DNA of 64,000 nucleotides from Saccharothrix longispora (GTDB taxonomy: Bacteria; Actinomycetota; Actinomycetes; Mycobacteriales; Pseudonocardiaceae). The translations under genes and the position numbers were made by a program. The notes beneath the pieces were generated by a model. The model ran no database searches and was not told the DNA's origin. It saw only the letters and a list, made by a program, of their open reading frames with translations. The stretch lies in contig NZ_NSDM01000005.1 in assembly GCF_030852425.1 (NCBI RefSeq), forward strand, positions 403,829 through 467,828, given 5' to 3'. Numbering within the stretch: the first letter of the stretch is position 1; every line of letters begins with the position of its first letter. Shown piece by piece: positions 18,206 through 27,128 of this stretch.

Positions 18206-18430
18206 GACGGACCCCTTTGCGACAACTCCCCGGTCACCCGACCGAGGGTGCCGTCGTCGATCCGTGGACCGCCCGACGTGTACACAGCGTAGTCCGCCGT
18301 GGCGATACCGCCGTCCGTCGCCCGATCGGCCGCGGTGCTCGTGCGGCGACCGCGTCGGGCCGTGGCCGTGTGGTGGCGAGGTCGCGCCGGCGGTGGACCG
18401 ACGCCGGCGGGACGGCGCCCCGCGTCGCCG

Positions 18431-19038
18431 TCAGCGGTGGGCGTGGAGCGCGGCGGCGATGTCGGGCAGGGCCAGCACGTCGTGCACCAGGCCGGTGTCG
18501 ATCGCGGAGCCGGGCATCCCGAAGTAGGCGGAGGTGCCCTCGTCCTGGGCGAAGCCGGTGCCGCCGCAGTGGACGACGGCGCGGACGCCCGCCTGGGCGT
18601 CCGCGCCCTTGCCGGTGAGCACGACCGCGAGGACACGGGGACCCCACATGACGGCGAGGGTGGCCGGCAGCAGGTCGGCCGAAGGGCGGGACGGGGGCGG
18701 CGCCCCGGTGTCGAGCAGCCCGATGCGGGCCTGGGAGGTGACGGTCAGGTGCCGGGCCGCGGGCACGACCAGCACCGTGCCCACCACGAGTTCGTCGCCG
18801 TCGACGGCCGCGCGCACGCGCAACGCGGTGCGCCGCACCAGGATCTCCGCCAGGAGGCTGACGCGATCGGGACTCACGTGCCGGGCGACGATCACCGCCG
18901 CGGGCAGGTCCGCGGGCAGCGGGTCCAGGACCCGGGTCAGGGCGTCCAGGCCCCCGGCCGAGGCCACCAGCGCCACGACCGGGAACCGCAGCAGCCCGGA
19001 TCGGACGCGGCGAGGTCGCCGCCGACCGGCTCGTCCAC
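18431..19038 (-). CDS. CheB-type protein methylesterase, apparent frameshift near the start
   Basis: The catalytic domain is complete: Ser in ALVASAGG, His in VARHVSPD and Asp in LTGKGADAQAG. There is no receiver domain, so it belongs with orphan CheB enzymes of actinomycetes rather than with a chemotaxis set. The best start, GTG 19038 with GGGAGGAG eight bases upstream, reads VDEPVGGDLAASDPG and then leaves the frame; shifting one base at about 18990 restores LLRFPVVALVAS. Either the gene is frameshifted or the sequence has an error. No other good start exists in the catalytic frame. Confidence 0.7.
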
Positions 19039-19119
19039 GATGCCGCTCCTCCCGCGCCCGGGCGGCGACCGCGGATCGGCCGACGCGGGACCGGCGCGTC
19101 CCGGCACAGGGTAGAGAAC

Positions 19120-19431
19120 GTCCCAGGGGTGTCCGACCGCCTGGTCGACCAGGCGCAGGTCGCGTTCGGGCAGGGGCCGTGCGTGGACGTGCTGTACGAG
19201 AAGCACACCGTGTGGCTGCGCGACACGAGCCGGGAGCGCCGGTGGCCGCTTCACCGCCCGTGCCGCCGAACTCGGCGTGCGCAGCACGCTGTCGTTCCAG
19301 CTCCACGTCATCGACGACGACCTGGGCGCCCTCAACCTGTGCTCGCGCCACGTCGACGCCTTCACCGAGCAGCCCGAGCCGGGTGGGGCCGAGCGCTGCC
19401 GTGCCGATCCGGAGCTGCTTCGACCAACACC
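19120..19431 (+). pseudogene. Frameshifted GAF-domain fragment of a GAF-ANTAR regulator
   Basis: Frame one gives SDRLVDQAQVAFGQGPCVD and then HTVWLRD, the start of the GAF domain in GAF-ANTAR proteins (family pattern QYDLGEGPCLDAL). At about 19245 the match moves to another frame: RFTARAAELGVRSTLSFQL, then DDLGALNLCSRHVDAFT. The N-terminus and the ANTAR domain are both missing. It is a clear relic of a second ANTAR regulator next to the intact one. Confidence 0.65.
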
Positions 19432-19998
19432 GTGGACCACGACCTGACCGCCCCCGCAGCCCGGCCGCCGATCCCACCGCCCGGCCTGGTCACCTTCGGT
19501 CACAGCACCGCGGACCGGGGCGCGCTGGCGGAACTCCTCCGGGGGGCCGGCGTCACCGCCGTCGTGGACGTCAGGACGGCTCCGGGCAGCCGTCGCGACC
19601 CGGACCTGGCACGACAGCGGTTGGCCGGGTGGCTGCCCGACGAGGGCGTCGCCTACCGCTGGGAGCAGCGCCTGGGCGGCTTCCGCAAGGCGCCGCCGGA
19701 CTCGCCCGACACGGTCTGGCGCAACGCGTCGTTCCGCGGCTACGCCGCACACACCCGCGCCCCGGGGTTCATCACCGCGATGGACGTCCTCCTGGACCAG
19801 GTGGGCGAGGAGCGCACCGCGGTGATGTGCAGCGAAGCGGTGTGGTGGCGGTGCCACCGACGCCTGATCGCCGACTTCGCCGTCCTGGCGCGCGGCGTGC
19901 CCGTCCTCCACCTGATGCACGACGGACGCCTCACGGCGCACACCCCGACGCCGGGCGTGCGCCTGCGCGACGACGGCCTGCTCGTGTACGACGCGTGA
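19432..19998 (+). CDS. DUF488-family protein
   Basis: The 188-residue protein starts at GTG 19432 (weakly supported; the frame is fused to the GAF relic upstream). It has the DUF488 core: LVTFGHST near the N-terminus, VVDVRTAPGSRR, LGGFRKA, and the MCSEAVWWRCHR motif with a conserved Cys and paired basic residues. DUF488 proteins are widespread and of unknown activity. The start region has no strong ribosome-binding site. Confidence 0.75.
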   Translation: MDHDLTAPAARPPIPPPGLVTFGHSTADRGALAELLRGAGVTAVVDVRTAPGSRRDPDLARQRLAGWLPDEGVAYRWEQRLGGFRKAPPDSPDTVWRNASFRGYAAHTRAPGFITAMDVLLDQVGEERTAVMCSEAVWWRCHRRLIADFAVLARGVPVLHLMHDGRLTAHTPTPGVRLRDDGLLVYDA

Positions 19999-20356
19999 GG
20001 CCGCACCGCGCTCCCACCCGGTCGGGTGCGCAGGGGTACGGGCGCGCCGCTCCAGGTGCTCCCCAGCCACCTTCGGTGGTGCTGCCCCGATGGCCGCCAC
20101 CAGGGCCCGGTGACACCATCCCCGGGGGGCGGTCGGGCGGGCTGGTGATCCCGGGCGGACGCGCCCGCCGCCGAAGGTGGGCGCGGAGCGGACCGGCCCC
20201 GCGTTCGTGGACGAACCCCGCGCGTGCCCGCGGGTCCGCCACGTCCTGCCGACCGCGACCGCCCTCGCGGCGAGCCTCCGCGAAACCCGTTGGCGGCCCG
20301 CGGCGACCACTGCTACCTTTCCGGCGGCCGTGCCGGAGAACGAGGAGGTGGTACCC

Positions 20357-20407
20357 GTGAACGTATCGACATGGGTGCTCTCCTCCGGGATCACGGTCGG
20401 GCGATAG
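20357..20407 (+). other. Possible 16-codon leader frame
   Basis: GTG 20357 sits 8 bases after GAGGAGG and opens a frame of 16 codons (VNVSTWVLSSGITVGR) ending 45 bases before the hydrolase gene. The strong ribosome-binding site is the only support; it could be the stub of a lost gene. The rest of the 454-base gap (19999-20452) shows no gene. Confidence 0.2.
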
Positions 20408-20452
20408 GTCGTCCGGGAGCGCCGTTCACGAGCACTCCCGAAAGGCACGACC

Positions 20453-21184
20453 ATGCGATTCACCTCCGAACACCGCCTCGACGACGACGTCCTCGAACGC
20501 GGGTTCACGCTCGGTGACATCCCCGGCATCCTGTGGACGCCCGCGGCCGCGGCCGCACCGGCCCCGCTGATCCTGCTCGGTCACCCCGGCGGGCTGCACA
20601 GGATGCACCCCCGCTTGGCGGCCCGTGCCCGGCACGCCGCGGCGGAGGGCTTCGCCGCCGCCGCCATCGAGCTCCCCGGGGGTGGTGACCGGCCGCGTTT
20701 CGCCGCTGTCGAGGAGGCCCGCGCCGACCTGCTCCGGGTGCTGGAGGCCGGTGAGCCGGTCGACGACGGGATCGTCGACCGGCTCGTCCTCCCGCTGGTC
20801 GACGAGGCGGTCCCGGAATTGCGGGACACCCTGCACGCCCTCCTCCCGCTGCCCGGGCTCGGTGGCCCGGTCGGCTACTCGGGAGGGGTGATCGCCATCG
20901 GCGTCCGGCTGGCGCTGGTCGAGCCGCGCATCTCGGCCGCCCTCCTGTTCGCCGGGAGCTTCGTGCCCCGCGTCACGTTCGAGGAGGCCCGGCGGGTCAC
21001 CATCCCGCTCCAGGTCCTGTTGCAGTGGGACGACGAGGGAAACGACCGGCAGATGGCCCTGGACCTGTTCGACGCCTTCGGTTCCGAGGAGAAGACGCTG
21101 CACGCCAACACGGGCGGGCACACCGGCGTCCCGCGGTTCGAGGGGGACGACGGGAACCGGTTCTTCGCCCGGCACCTGAGGTGA
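20453..21184 (+). CDS. Alpha/beta-hydrolase, dienelactone-hydrolase-like
   Basis: The 243-residue protein has an alpha/beta-hydrolase fold: LILLGHPGG oxyanion strand near residue 40, nucleophile elbow GYSGG (about residues 141-145, Ser in the centre), and a C-terminal His in GGHTG. It lacks a signal peptide. Substrate unknown. It stands alone and ends in two tandem hairpins, the first of which overlaps the stop codon. Confidence 0.8.
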   Translation: MRFTSEHRLDDDVLERGFTLGDIPGILWTPAAAAAPAPLILLGHPGGLHRMHPRLAARARHAAAEGFAAAAIELPGGGDRPRFAAVEEARADLLRVLEAGEPVDDGIVDRLVLPLVDEAVPELRDTLHALLPLPGLGGPVGYSGGVIAIGVRLALVEPRISAALLFAGSFVPRVTFEEARRVTIPLQVLLQWDDEGNDRQMALDLFDAFGSEEKTLHANTGGHTGVPRFEGDDGNRFFARHLR

Positions 21185-21242
21185 TGGCGGGCCATCACCT
21201 CACGCACGACGAAGCCCTTCCGCGCGGCGGAAGGGCTTCGTC
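21179..21242. terminator. Two tandem hairpins after the hydrolase gene
   Basis: The first hairpin is AGGTGATGGC (21179-21188) with GCCATCACCT (21191-21200) and a 2-base gap. The second has a perfect 16-base stem (21208-21223 with 21227-21242, arm GACGAAGCCCTTCCGC) and a GCG loop. The second is a strong bidirectional terminator for the hydrolase and the convergent small gene. Confidence 0.8.
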
Positions 21243-21262
21243 CCGTTCGATGCGCGGGCGCG

Positions 21263-21565
21263 CTAGCCCCCGACCCGGGAGGTCGCGCCGGCCCGTCCGA
21301 CCTCCGCCGCCGACGGTGCCACGCCGCAGCTGGGGCGATACACCATCCGGTTGGAGCAGCTCGCGAGGTTCCAGTTCATCGCGAGGAACGACCCGGCCGG
21401 CGGGTTCGGGTGGAAGTAGTCGTTGACGTTGCAGTCCCAGTAGTAGTCCAGGTTCCCGTGGCTGGCCGCCGCGAGCGACGACTCCGGGCTCTGGCCCATC
21501 GGAGCGACGCTCGCGTTGGCCGGGTCGGCCCTCGCGGCGAGCGCCGTCACGGCACTCACCCACAC
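21263..21565 (-). CDS. Hypothetical small secreted protein, possibly decayed
   Basis: The frame of about 100 residues begins with VWVSAVTALAARADPANA, which resembles a shortened signal peptide, and then an aromatic, Cys-containing domain (NLDYYWDCNVNDYF, LASCSNRMVYRPSC). The hydrophobic core of the signal is short, and basic residues (RRNRPRT) lie upstream of the GTG without a start codon, so an internal deletion is possible. Its aromatic/cysteine style recalls the SH3-like secreted neighbour. No family recognised. Confidence 0.35.
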   Translation of the reverse strand: MWVSAVTALAARADPANASVAPMGQSPESSLAAASHGNLDYYWDCNVNDYFHPNPPAGSFLAMNWNLASCSNRMVYRPSCGVAPSAAEVGRAGATSRVGG

Positions 21566-21795
21566 CGTTCTCGGGCGGTTGCGCCGCGGATGGGCAGCAG
21601 CGGCGTCGAACCCGCAGCGGTGAGCACATCCGCCGGTGAGGCGACTCCAGCGCTCGACGCGTGGTCGAGCACGGTCGAACGTCTGCGGACACCACCCGCA
21701 CCCCGACGCGCCACCGACACCGCGTCCTGACCGGCTTCGGCGCGGGTCGGACGCCGCGGCCGTCGAGCCGCGGCGTCCGGTCGTTCCCGAGCGCG

Positions 21796-22188
21796 TCAGT
21801 TGGGGCAGTGGTAGCTGCTGCCGTAGTTCGGCAGCAGGTCGTCACGGACCCAGCCCCGCTTGCCGGTGGTGACGTTCCGCAGGTAGGTCCACGTGTAGCC
21901 GTCGTTCGCGCTCGTGTAGCAGTAGTAGTCCAGCCGGTGCGAGGGCTCGATCGTGCCGACCGACGTGCAGGACGTGGACGAGCCGGTGCGGATGCGCGCA
22001 CCGGAGGTGCCACCCGTGATCCCCGAGATCGGGTCGGAGTTCGGCGGCACCACCGAGCTGTTGCAGGCGTAGTGCTGCACCGTCACACCGTCCCCCTTGG
22101 GCGTCTCCGCGTGGGCCGGAGCCGCGATCAGCACCGCCGGCAGCGCCACCCCCGCGACGGCCGCTGCCAGCTTCGACATTCCTCTCAT
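21796..22188 (-). CDS. Small secreted SH3-like protein
   Basis: The start ATG at 22188 lies next to GGGGGAGG (another ATG at 22179 is possible). The 130-residue product has a signal peptide (about 27 residues, cleavage after APAHA) and a C-terminal bacterial SH3-like region (LDYYCYTSANDGYTWTYLR, then GKRGWVRDDLLP) with paired cysteines. Such proteins are common exported proteins in actinomycetes, possibly cell-wall binding. The role is unknown. Confidence 0.7.
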   Translation of the reverse strand: MRGMSKLAAAVAGVALPAVLIAAPAHAETPKGDGVTVQHYACNSSVVPPNSDPISGITGGTSGARIRTGSSTSCTSVGTIEPSHRLDYYCYTSANDGYTWTYLRNVTTGKRGWVRDDLLPNYGSSYHCPN

Positions 22189-22370
22189 GTCCTCCCCCTT
22201 CATCGAAGTTCCCCCAGGCAGGAGCGACTTTCCTCCCGACCGGTGAACTCCACAAGAGTGTTGCGCCAGGGTGAAAACGTCCGGCCCCCACGGCGCCCAG
22301 AAGACTCCGATCAGGGAGGACACCTTGCCGCACAGCCATTCCGCGACCGCCGACCTCGTACGCACGACCG

Positions 22371-22988
22371 TCACGTCGATCGCCGTCCCGCGGTGCGAGG
22401 CGGTGCTCGTCGGCCACCGGTTGCGCGACCCCGTTCACCCGCAGGTGTTCCACGACCGGGTCGACGCCGTACGGAACCGGCCGACGGGGCGGCGTCAGGC
22501 CACACGGTGGTGCGCCGACGTTCCAGGCCGTGGATGTCGTCACGGTGGTCGTGGTGGCGAGCGGCGGAGGTCTCGTCCCGGCCCCGGCACTCGACGGCGC
22601 AGGCGATCCGGCCCGAGGCCGGTGCGGGCACGACCAGGGCCGTGCTCCCTTCGGCATCGGTCAGGGCGATCTGCCGGGTCGTGCTGGTGAACCAGTACCG
22701 GGGTTCCCCGGAACGCACGTCGGCCGGCACGTCGGTGGCGGAGCCGAAGACGACCAGCGTCACGTGCGCGGTGTGCTCGCTGGTGACGCTGTTGAGACCG
22801 ATGCCATCGCCGGCCGACACCGCCGACCCCTCCTCGGGACCCCACTTCGGCCGCGGGTCGTCTTCGAGGCCCTGCGGGTGGCTGACCAGGTAGAAGCGCG
22901 AGAACAGCACCCGGACGGAGGTCTCGTGCAATGCCCGGGATTCACCCACGGTGGGTCCCGGGCACACTGTGCCCGTCAACCAGCTCAT
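22371..22988 (-). CDS. Hypothetical protein, 3' part doubtful
   Basis: Residues about 20-150 have natural composition (HETSVRVLFSRFYLVSHP; YWFTSTTRQIALTDAEG) while the last 50 residues are Arg-rich and look out of frame, so the gene may be frameshifted near 22520. The ATG at 22988 has no clear ribosome-binding site. No family recognised. Confidence 0.3.
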   Translation of the reverse strand: MSWLTGTVCPGPTVGESRALHETSVRVLFSRFYLVSHPQGLEDDPRPKWGPEEGSAVSAGDGIGLNSVTSEHTAHVTLVVFGSATDVPADVRSGEPRYWFTSTTRQIALTDAEGSTALVVPAPASGRIACAVECRGRDETSAARHHDHRDDIHGLERRRTTVWPDAAPSAGSVRRRPGRGTPAGERGRATGGRRAPPRTAGRRST

Positions 22989-23543
22989 GGTGCCAGTACC
23001 GCCACCAGCCGCCGCCCGCGGATCTCACGGCCCTCGTCGCACAACCGCCCGTCGACCAACTGGCCCCGTCCTCGACCGGTTCGAACTCCGGGAACGCCGC
23101 CGGCGCTCCAGCACGACATCCGAACTCCGCGCCAGGCCGCTCAGGGTTGCGCAGATCGTCCAGCAGCCGGAAGGCGGGCCGACATCGCCTCCCCCTTTCC
23201 GACAACTCCCCCGCACCGCAACGGACATCCACATCACCCGTTCGGCGCACCCCGCGGTGAACAGCCGGGTGCGCTTGCCCATCGCCCTACCGCCGGTTTC
23301 CCGGATCAGCCGAGCGCAGACCCGCGAGAAGATGTTCCGGGAGGCACCTCCGGCCACGGGCGTCCACCCCGTTCGCCGGTGTCGCCGCCGGCGCCGTGCG
23401 CACAGGCCCGATCGGCACCACCCGGACGGGGGTGGCCGCGGTGATGCGTCGTGCGCAGCCGGACATGGCACGCCATGAGACGGTGACCGCCGCCGTGGGG
23501 TGGGAGCATCGTTGCGAGGGGGAACCGCCGGGATGGAGACGTG
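22989..23543. other. No confident gene
   Basis: A minus-strand frame at 22942-23250 has a fairly natural stretch (PEFEPVEDGASWS, WWRYWHHELVDG), but no start signal or family match is seen. The rest appears non-coding. Confidence 0.3.
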
Positions 23544-24110
23544 ATGGCGAACGGCGTGACTCCGGCGGCGGCCGTCATCGCCGGTACCCCCGCGGTTCCG
23601 AACTCGGCGCGCCGCGCACCTCGTCGGTGGTCGCCGGGAACGCGCACGCCGTCGTCGGTGTCGGGCGCGCCGCCCGGTCGGCGAGCCCGGACCACCGGTT
23701 GCCGGGTGTCGGCCCCGGCGCTGATCTCGCGGATGCTCGACGTCGACCACGGCATCGCGGTGCCCGCCGGGACGGTGGTGGTCACCGCGGGGGTGCCGGG
23801 AAGCCGTGGTCATCGTGGCGCGCGCTGTGCGGTGCCCCCGAAGACCGTCTTCAGAGTGGCCCGACGGGTACGCGCCCCCGTGCCCTCCACGTCGTGCCGG
23901 ACTTCGCCGAGCCGCCTGGTACCCGGATGCCGGCGGCGGGCCGATCGAGGCGGCCGAGAGGCTGTTGGAGCGCTGCGGCATGCTGTGGACCCCGATGAGC
24001 TCCTACCGGGACGACGGTCACCGCGCCGCCGTCGTCGTGCGGTCACCTGGAACCGCAGCCGGTCCGCGAGGGCGTGCGCCGGCTGTCCCCCGATCGCCGG
24101 AGCGGTGTGA
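23544..24110 (+). pseudogene. Decayed class I/II aminotransferase
   Basis: Pieces in several frames look like one PLP aminotransferase. They are a start MANGVTPAAAVIAG at 23544, RMLDVDHGIAVPAGTVVVTAG near 23735 (the family's substrate-loop Gly region), HVVPDFAEPPGTR near 23893, EAAERLLERCGMLWTPMS near 23950, and a C-terminal EPQPVREGVRRLS near 24055-24095. The total length is half that of a normal enzyme (about 400 residues), and the PLP lysine is not found. It lies just upstream of the methyltransferase gene. Confidence 0.45.
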
Positions 24111-24135
24111 TCGAGTCGCCAGAGAAGGGAAACCC

Positions 24136-24948
24136 ATGAGTCATCCGAACTGGACGCCGGACGACGTCGGCGAGTACTACAACGCCCTGACCCCCGCGTC
24201 CGACGTGTTCCTCGCCGGCAACGAACACCACGGCTACTGGTACGACGACGAGGACGAGGCGCCCATCGAGGAGGGCTCCGCGCGCCTCACCCGCAAGATC
24301 GTCGACACACTCGGTCTGCGCCCCGGCGAGCACCTGCTGGACGCCGGGTGCGGCGCGGGCGCGCCCGCGGTGCTGATCGCCGACGAGTACGGGGTCCGGG
24401 TCACCGGCGTCACGATCAGCTCCGTCGGGGCACAGCTGGCCCAGGCACGGGCGGACGCGAGCGGCCTGTCCGACCGGGTGCGGATCGAGGTCGGCGACTA
24501 CCACGCGCTGACCCACCCCGAGAACCACTTCGACGCCGTGGTCGCGATCGAGTCGCTCATACACGCCGTGGACCTGGACAGGGCGTTGCGGGAGTTCTAC
24601 CGCGTGCTCCGGCCCGGCGGTCGGATCGCCATCTCCGAGCCGACGAGGTTGTCACCGGAGGTGACGATGCCGTCGATGTACATCCGCGAGCCCGCCAAGG
24701 CGGAGGACTTGCTCGAGGCGTTCGTGGCAGCGGGTTTCGTGCTGGAGGAGTGGGTCCACTGCGGCCGCCGCGTGTTCGGTCAGAGCGGCAGGCGTTTTCC
24801 GAAGCACGCCGAGTCCCTGCGTGAGGAGTTCGTCGCGCGGTTCGGCGAGGAGGCCTTCCTGGGTCTTCGGGAAGCGATGAAGGGATTGGACCCGGGACCG
24901 GAGAACATGAGCTACCTGATCCTCTGCGCCAGGAAGCCCGCCGGGTGA
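24136..24948 (+). CDS. Class I SAM-dependent methyltransferase
   Basis: The ATG at 24136 follows AGAAGGGA and gives 270 residues. The SAM-binding glycine loop LDAGCGAGAPA is at about residues 71-81, with GVTIS, then acidic motif VEVGDYHAL and post-motif LRPGGRIAISEP. It belongs to the small-molecule C-/O-methyltransferase branch (related to sterol, geranyl-diphosphate and rebeccamycin-type enzymes). The substrate is unknown. It might once have worked with the decayed aminotransferase upstream. A strong hairpin follows. Confidence 0.85.
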   Translation: MSHPNWTPDDVGEYYNALTPASDVFLAGNEHHGYWYDDEDEAPIEEGSARLTRKIVDTLGLRPGEHLLDAGCGAGAPAVLIADEYGVRVTGVTISSVGAQLAQARADASGLSDRVRIEVGDYHALTHPENHFDAVVAIESLIHAVDLDRALREFYRVLRPGGRIAISEPTRLSPEVTMPSMYIREPAKAEDLLEAFVAAGFVLEEWVHCGRRVFGQSGRRFPKHAESLREEFVARFGEEAFLGLREAMKGLDPGPENMSYLILCARKPAG

Positions 24949-24965
24949 AACACGCCTGGGCACGA

Positions 24966-25000
24966 CTGGGCGAGGACGGGAGCTTCCCGTCCTCGCCCAG
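24966..25000. terminator. Terminator hairpin after the methyltransferase
   Basis: A perfect 15-base stem (24966-24980 with 24986-25000, arm CTGGGCGAGGACGGG) and a 5-base loop AGCTT lie 17 bases after the stop codon. Confidence 0.85.
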
Positions 25001-25634
25001 TGCTTCCCGGAGGCTGTGCGCGTCGCGTCATGCGGCGGCGTCGGTGGTAGCAAGGCCAGGTGGGCACACCCGGCCGTCGAGGCCGCACTCGGCGAGGCGC
25101 CGGTCGACCGTCACTCGCCCACCACCCTGACCACGGCGGCGGCGTGGAATGCCCACCGTCGCCGGACCAGCAGCTCACGATGGGTACGGGTTCGTGTGGA
25201 CGCAGTCCGGATCGCGCCGGGGACTCGACCCCGCGCGGCAGCTGCCGGTCCTCCGCGTCCGCAGACCGACACGACGACCTCGGAGCGCTACGGCCCCTCC
25301 GGTTCTCCGACTCGCCGGCGGAGGCCGCCCACCCGACACGGACAACCTGGTCCCGCGACCGGACGTGCCCCTCCCCTGGAACAGCACCCCGGACGACCGC
25401 CGCGCGACGATCACCCGCGTTGGCGACCCCGGCCCGGCCCGGCGCACCGGGTGCGGGGAGACCGGCCCGGCCTGAAGCCGGATGAAGCCTCTGCCGTCGC
25501 CACCGTCGGGCAGGCGTCGATCGGCGGCACCGGGAGGACACCCGGCGATCGCTGCGAACGGGACTGGCCCGCCGCCCCCCACCGGTCGAACCCGGCACAG
25601 GTACGGACCTCGTCCGGCCGAGTTCCGGTACGGG
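25001..25634. other. No recognisable gene
   Basis: All frames here are low in natural protein composition and no start signal or family motif was found. Confidence 0.4.
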
Positions 25635-26597
25635 TCATCCGCGGACCCAACGCTCGTGGGCGTGCGGGTCGACGTTGCCGCCGCAGACGACGGTGACGAC
25701 GTGGCGGCCGCGGAAGCGGTCGCGGTCCTCCAGCACGGCGGCGACGCCGAGCGCGGCCGAGGGCTCGACGACCAGGTCGGCGTGCTCCAGGAGCAACCGG
25801 ATGCCCGTGATGATCGACGACTCCCGGACGAGGACCGCGTCGTCGGCCACGGCCAGGAGGTCGTCCAGGACCTCGGGGATGGGGTGGCGCCCGGCGACAC
25901 CGTCGGCGATGGTGTCGGTCGACTCGGTGGTCACGACGCGGCGCTCGTGCCAGGAGCGGGTCATCGCCGGCGCGCCCGCGGGCTGCACGCAGATCACCTC
26001 GACCCCGGGGGCCAGGCTCTTGAGCGCGTAGCCGATCCCGGTGGCCATCGCACCGCCGCCCAAGGCGATCAGGACGGTGTCGAACCCGCGCCGTGCGCGC
26101 GCCAGCTCCAGTCCGATCGTCGCGGCGCCCTCGCAGGTCTCCACGTCCAGGCTGTCCTCCAGCAGCCGGACGCCGCGCTCCCGCGCGATGTCCGCCGCCC
26201 GCTCGCGGGCCGTTTCGATGTCGCCGTCCACCAGTTCCAGCTCCGCCCCCAGCGCCCGGACCCGGTCCAGCTTGGCGACGGACGCCCGCCGCGATGCCAC
26301 GACCGTCACGTCGAGACCACGCCGTCGCCCCGACCAGGCGAGCGCCTGACCGAGGTTCCCGGCGCTGGCACACACCACGGCGGCCCGCCCCTGCTCGCCC
26401 AGCAGGCTCGTCACCAACTCGGTCGCCCGCCCCTTGAAGCTGCGGACGGGGTTCACCGTCTCCACCTTGACGCTCACCGCGCAGCCGAGGCGGCGTCCCA
26501 GTGCCTCGCACGGGTACAGGGGGGTGTCCAGGAAGACGGGGTCGATCACCCGGCGGGCCGCGTGGATCCGGTCGAGGTCGAGTCGCGTCCTGAGCAC
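25635..26597 (-). CDS. Threonine ammonia-lyase / serine dehydratase-like PLP enzyme
   Basis: From GTG 26597 (26612 is also possible) the protein has 320 residues. It is a fold-type II PLP enzyme: the cofactor Lys55 lies in NPVRSFKGRA, the Asn loop is SAGNLGQALAW, the phosphate-binding glycine loop is ALGGGAMATG, and the C-terminal Ser/Cys turn is VCGGN. The length fits catabolic threonine/serine dehydratases without an ACT domain. It is monocistronic with no close partner, so it may degrade threonine, serine or a related beta-hydroxy amino acid. Confidence 0.85.
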   Translation of the reverse strand: MLRTRLDLDRIHAARRVIDPVFLDTPLYPCEALGRRLGCAVSVKVETVNPVRSFKGRATELVTSLLGEQGRAAVVCASAGNLGQALAWSGRRRGLDVTVVASRRASVAKLDRVRALGAELELVDGDIETARERAADIARERGVRLLEDSLDVETCEGAATIGLELARARRGFDTVLIALGGGAMATGIGYALKSLAPGVEVICVQPAGAPAMTRSWHERRVVTTESTDTIADGVAGRHPIPEVLDDLLAVADDAVLVRESSIITGIRLLLEHADLVVEPSAALGVAAVLEDRDRFRGRHVVTVVCGGNVDPHAHERWVRG

Positions 26598-27128
26598 GCC
26601 GGGACGATACACACCGACGACGTCGGTCGAGCGGGCCGCGGGACGGGAACCGCGACATGGGCTGCCCGGAAGCGGTCGGCGCCGGCTCGGCACGACGGAG
26701 GCGCATGCCGCCTCTTGACCGGGACTCGTCGTTGTCGCCGACGACCGGGGCGCCGTCCCGCACTCGTCGGCCTGGTCATCCCACGACGTGGTCGCGCCTT
26801 CACGAAGGGCTGACCCGGCCGGTCATCACGCGGGCGGAAGCGCGCCTCGACGTCGCGCCACCCGACGGCGGTGAGGCCGTCGGCCACGGTCCGGTTGCTC
26901 AGCACCCCGGTCGAAGTAGTCGGCATGTGGTGAAGTGGCGGCGGAACCTGTCGTGGTCGAAGCCGTGGACGACGAGGTCCACGTCCCGGCCGCTCCCGGC
27001 GCGCGATCACTGACCCCCTTGCCGTGCGACGTTCTCCGGTGGTCCGGTACCACCACGGCTCCGTTGTGGCGGCGAGCGTCCCGCCGGGGGCGGTGCCGAT
27101 CCACACGCGACAGCATTACGGTGGCCCG
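26598..27128. other. No convincing gene
   Basis: A short minus-strand run near 26905-27005 reads RDVDLVVHGFDHDRFRRHF and looks like a protein fragment, but frames are broken by stops. The promoter of the ABC exporter operon must lie near 27050-27120. Confidence 0.35.
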
